Positions 5,148 through 5,771 of a stretch of DNA of 5,771 nt are shown in pieces. Position numbers and translations under genes: made by a program. Position 1 is the stretch's first letter; each line of letters begins with the position of its first letter. Source of the stretch: an uncultured Myxococcales bacterium (lineage in GTDB: Bacteria; Myxococcota; UBA727; VGSZ01); contig CAJBHN010000295.1 in assembly GCA_903952805.1 (NCBI GenBank), forward strand, positions 1 to 5,771, given 5' to 3'. The notes below the pieces were generated by a model, which did not search any database, was not told the DNA's origin, and saw only the letters and a list, made by a program, of their open reading frames with translations.

Positions 5148-5771
5148 GTGATTCGGGTGCGCGACGGCGAGGACGAGGCCATCTTGTCCATGGGTGAGTT
5201 CGAGCGCCGCGCCCGGCGGGGCGAGGTGTCGCCGCATGCCCTGGTCTCGATTCCGCCCCTGACCGGCGACGGCTTCGTGGAAGCCCGCTCCGTGCCCATG
5301 TTCGCCGCCGTCTACGACCCGCGGCGCGTGCTGTTTCAGCGCCACTTCCATCTTGGCCGCCTGCCCATCGTCACCGGCGCGGTGGCCCTCGTCTGTCTGG
5401 CCATGTGGTTGGTGGCGCGTGACCTTGGTGATGGTGCCGTGACGCGCGACGTGCTGTTGGCGTTGGGAGCCAAGTCACGCTCCCGCATCGTCGACGAGGG
5501 CGAAACGTGGCGCCTGCTGATGGCCTCCTTGCTGCACAAAGACGGCGTGCATCTGGGCTTCAATCTCTTCGTGCTGCTCGCCGTGGGCGCCGTGCTGGAA
5601 GGCGTGTATCGCCGTGGTGACTATGTCCTGCTCCTGCTGTGCAGCGGCCTGTGCTGCATGACGGCGTCGACGTTGATGAGCCCGCCGGCCACCGTCGGAG
5701 CCTCGGGGCTGGTATTTGGCTGCCTGGGCTGCGCCACGGTGTTTGGCCTGCGTTTCGCCGACGTGCTGCCC
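5148..5771 (+). CDS. Rhomboid-family intramembrane serine protease, 3' end cut by window
   Basis: The first 208 residues of a rhomboid protease are visible and the gene runs past the window end. Residues 1-60 form a soluble cytoplasmic domain with the pattern S-x-GEFERRARRGEVSPHALV (14-33) then F..A, reminiscent of GYF_2-like modules. The first membrane segment is ~72-90. The L1/TM2 region has GETWRLL (118-124) and HLGFN (135-139), the HxxxN oxyanion motif. The catalytic serine motif GASG is at 184-187 (Ser186). The catalytic histidine of a later helix lies beyond the window, so activity cannot be judged fully. The start is GTG 5148. It keeps the complete N-terminal domain and lies 6 nt after a TACGCT -10 element; ATG 5190 (residue 15) is the alternative but would cut into that domain. 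It is divergent from the STAND gene. The family call is confident; the substrate is unknown. Confidence 0.88.
   Translation, partial: MIRVRDGEDEAILSMGEFERRARRGEVSPHALVSIPPLTGDGFVEARSVPMFAAVYDPRRVLFQRHFHLGRLPIVTGAVALVCLAMWLVARDLGDGAVTRDVLLALGAKSRSRIVDEGETWRLLMASLLHKDGVHLGFNLFVLLAVGAVLEGVYRRGDYVLLLLCSGLCCMTASTLMSPPATVGASGLVFGCLGCATVFGLRFADVLP

Overview
The window is a GC-rich, gene-dense stretch of bacterial chromosome. The proteins and style suggest a Myxococcota or other former deltaproteobacterial genome. The grounds are very high GC with strong third-position bias, a large stand-alone STAND ATPase of the AfsR/COG3903 type, a secreted lipoprotein with Gly-Glu 'GEGEGE' spacers and a Cys-rich module, and a rhomboid protease with an extra N-terminal domain. 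This lineage call is inference from style and not from a marker gene. No tRNA, rRNA, CRISPR array, insertion sequence or phage gene was seen.

Layout: (1) At the left, on the plus strand, is an engB/yihA/ysxC-type ribosome-assembly GTPase (about 13-879). Its last bases overlap the start of a RimI-type GNAT acetyltransferase (872-1342), so the two are probably translationally coupled, and both act on the translation machinery. (2) Converging on them from the minus strand, with only 2 bp between stop codons, is a probable two-gene operon. It holds a STAND/NB-ARC-like ATPase with C-terminal TPR repeats (5011 to 2699) followed after 61 bp by a lipoprotein (2637 to 1345). The lipoprotein's C-terminal domain carries the H-x6-D ... 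H-x-H zinc signature of LAS/MepA-like (M74-type) peptidoglycan peptidases. (3) Diverging from the STAND gene across a 136-bp intergenic region is the start of a rhomboid-family intramembrane serine protease (5148 onward, cut by the window end).

Regulation visible in the sequence: the two divergent genes each have an extended -10 element containing the same 7-mer CTGCTAC. In both, the -10 hexamer (TACAGT, TACGCT) ends exactly 6 nt before the start codon, which predicts leaderless mRNAs beginning at the start codon. In contrast, the downstream lipoprotein gene has a Shine-Dalgarno-like AGAGG, as expected for an internal operon gene. An imperfect 11-bp dyad sits where the -35 of the rhomboid promoter should be.

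The part most worth following up is the STAND ATPase plus zinc-peptidase lipoprotein pair. The ATPase has no fused effector, DNA-binding or kinase domain, and its Walker B region departs from the family norm, so its output must act in trans. The neighbouring envelope lipoprotein is the obvious but unproven linked partner.
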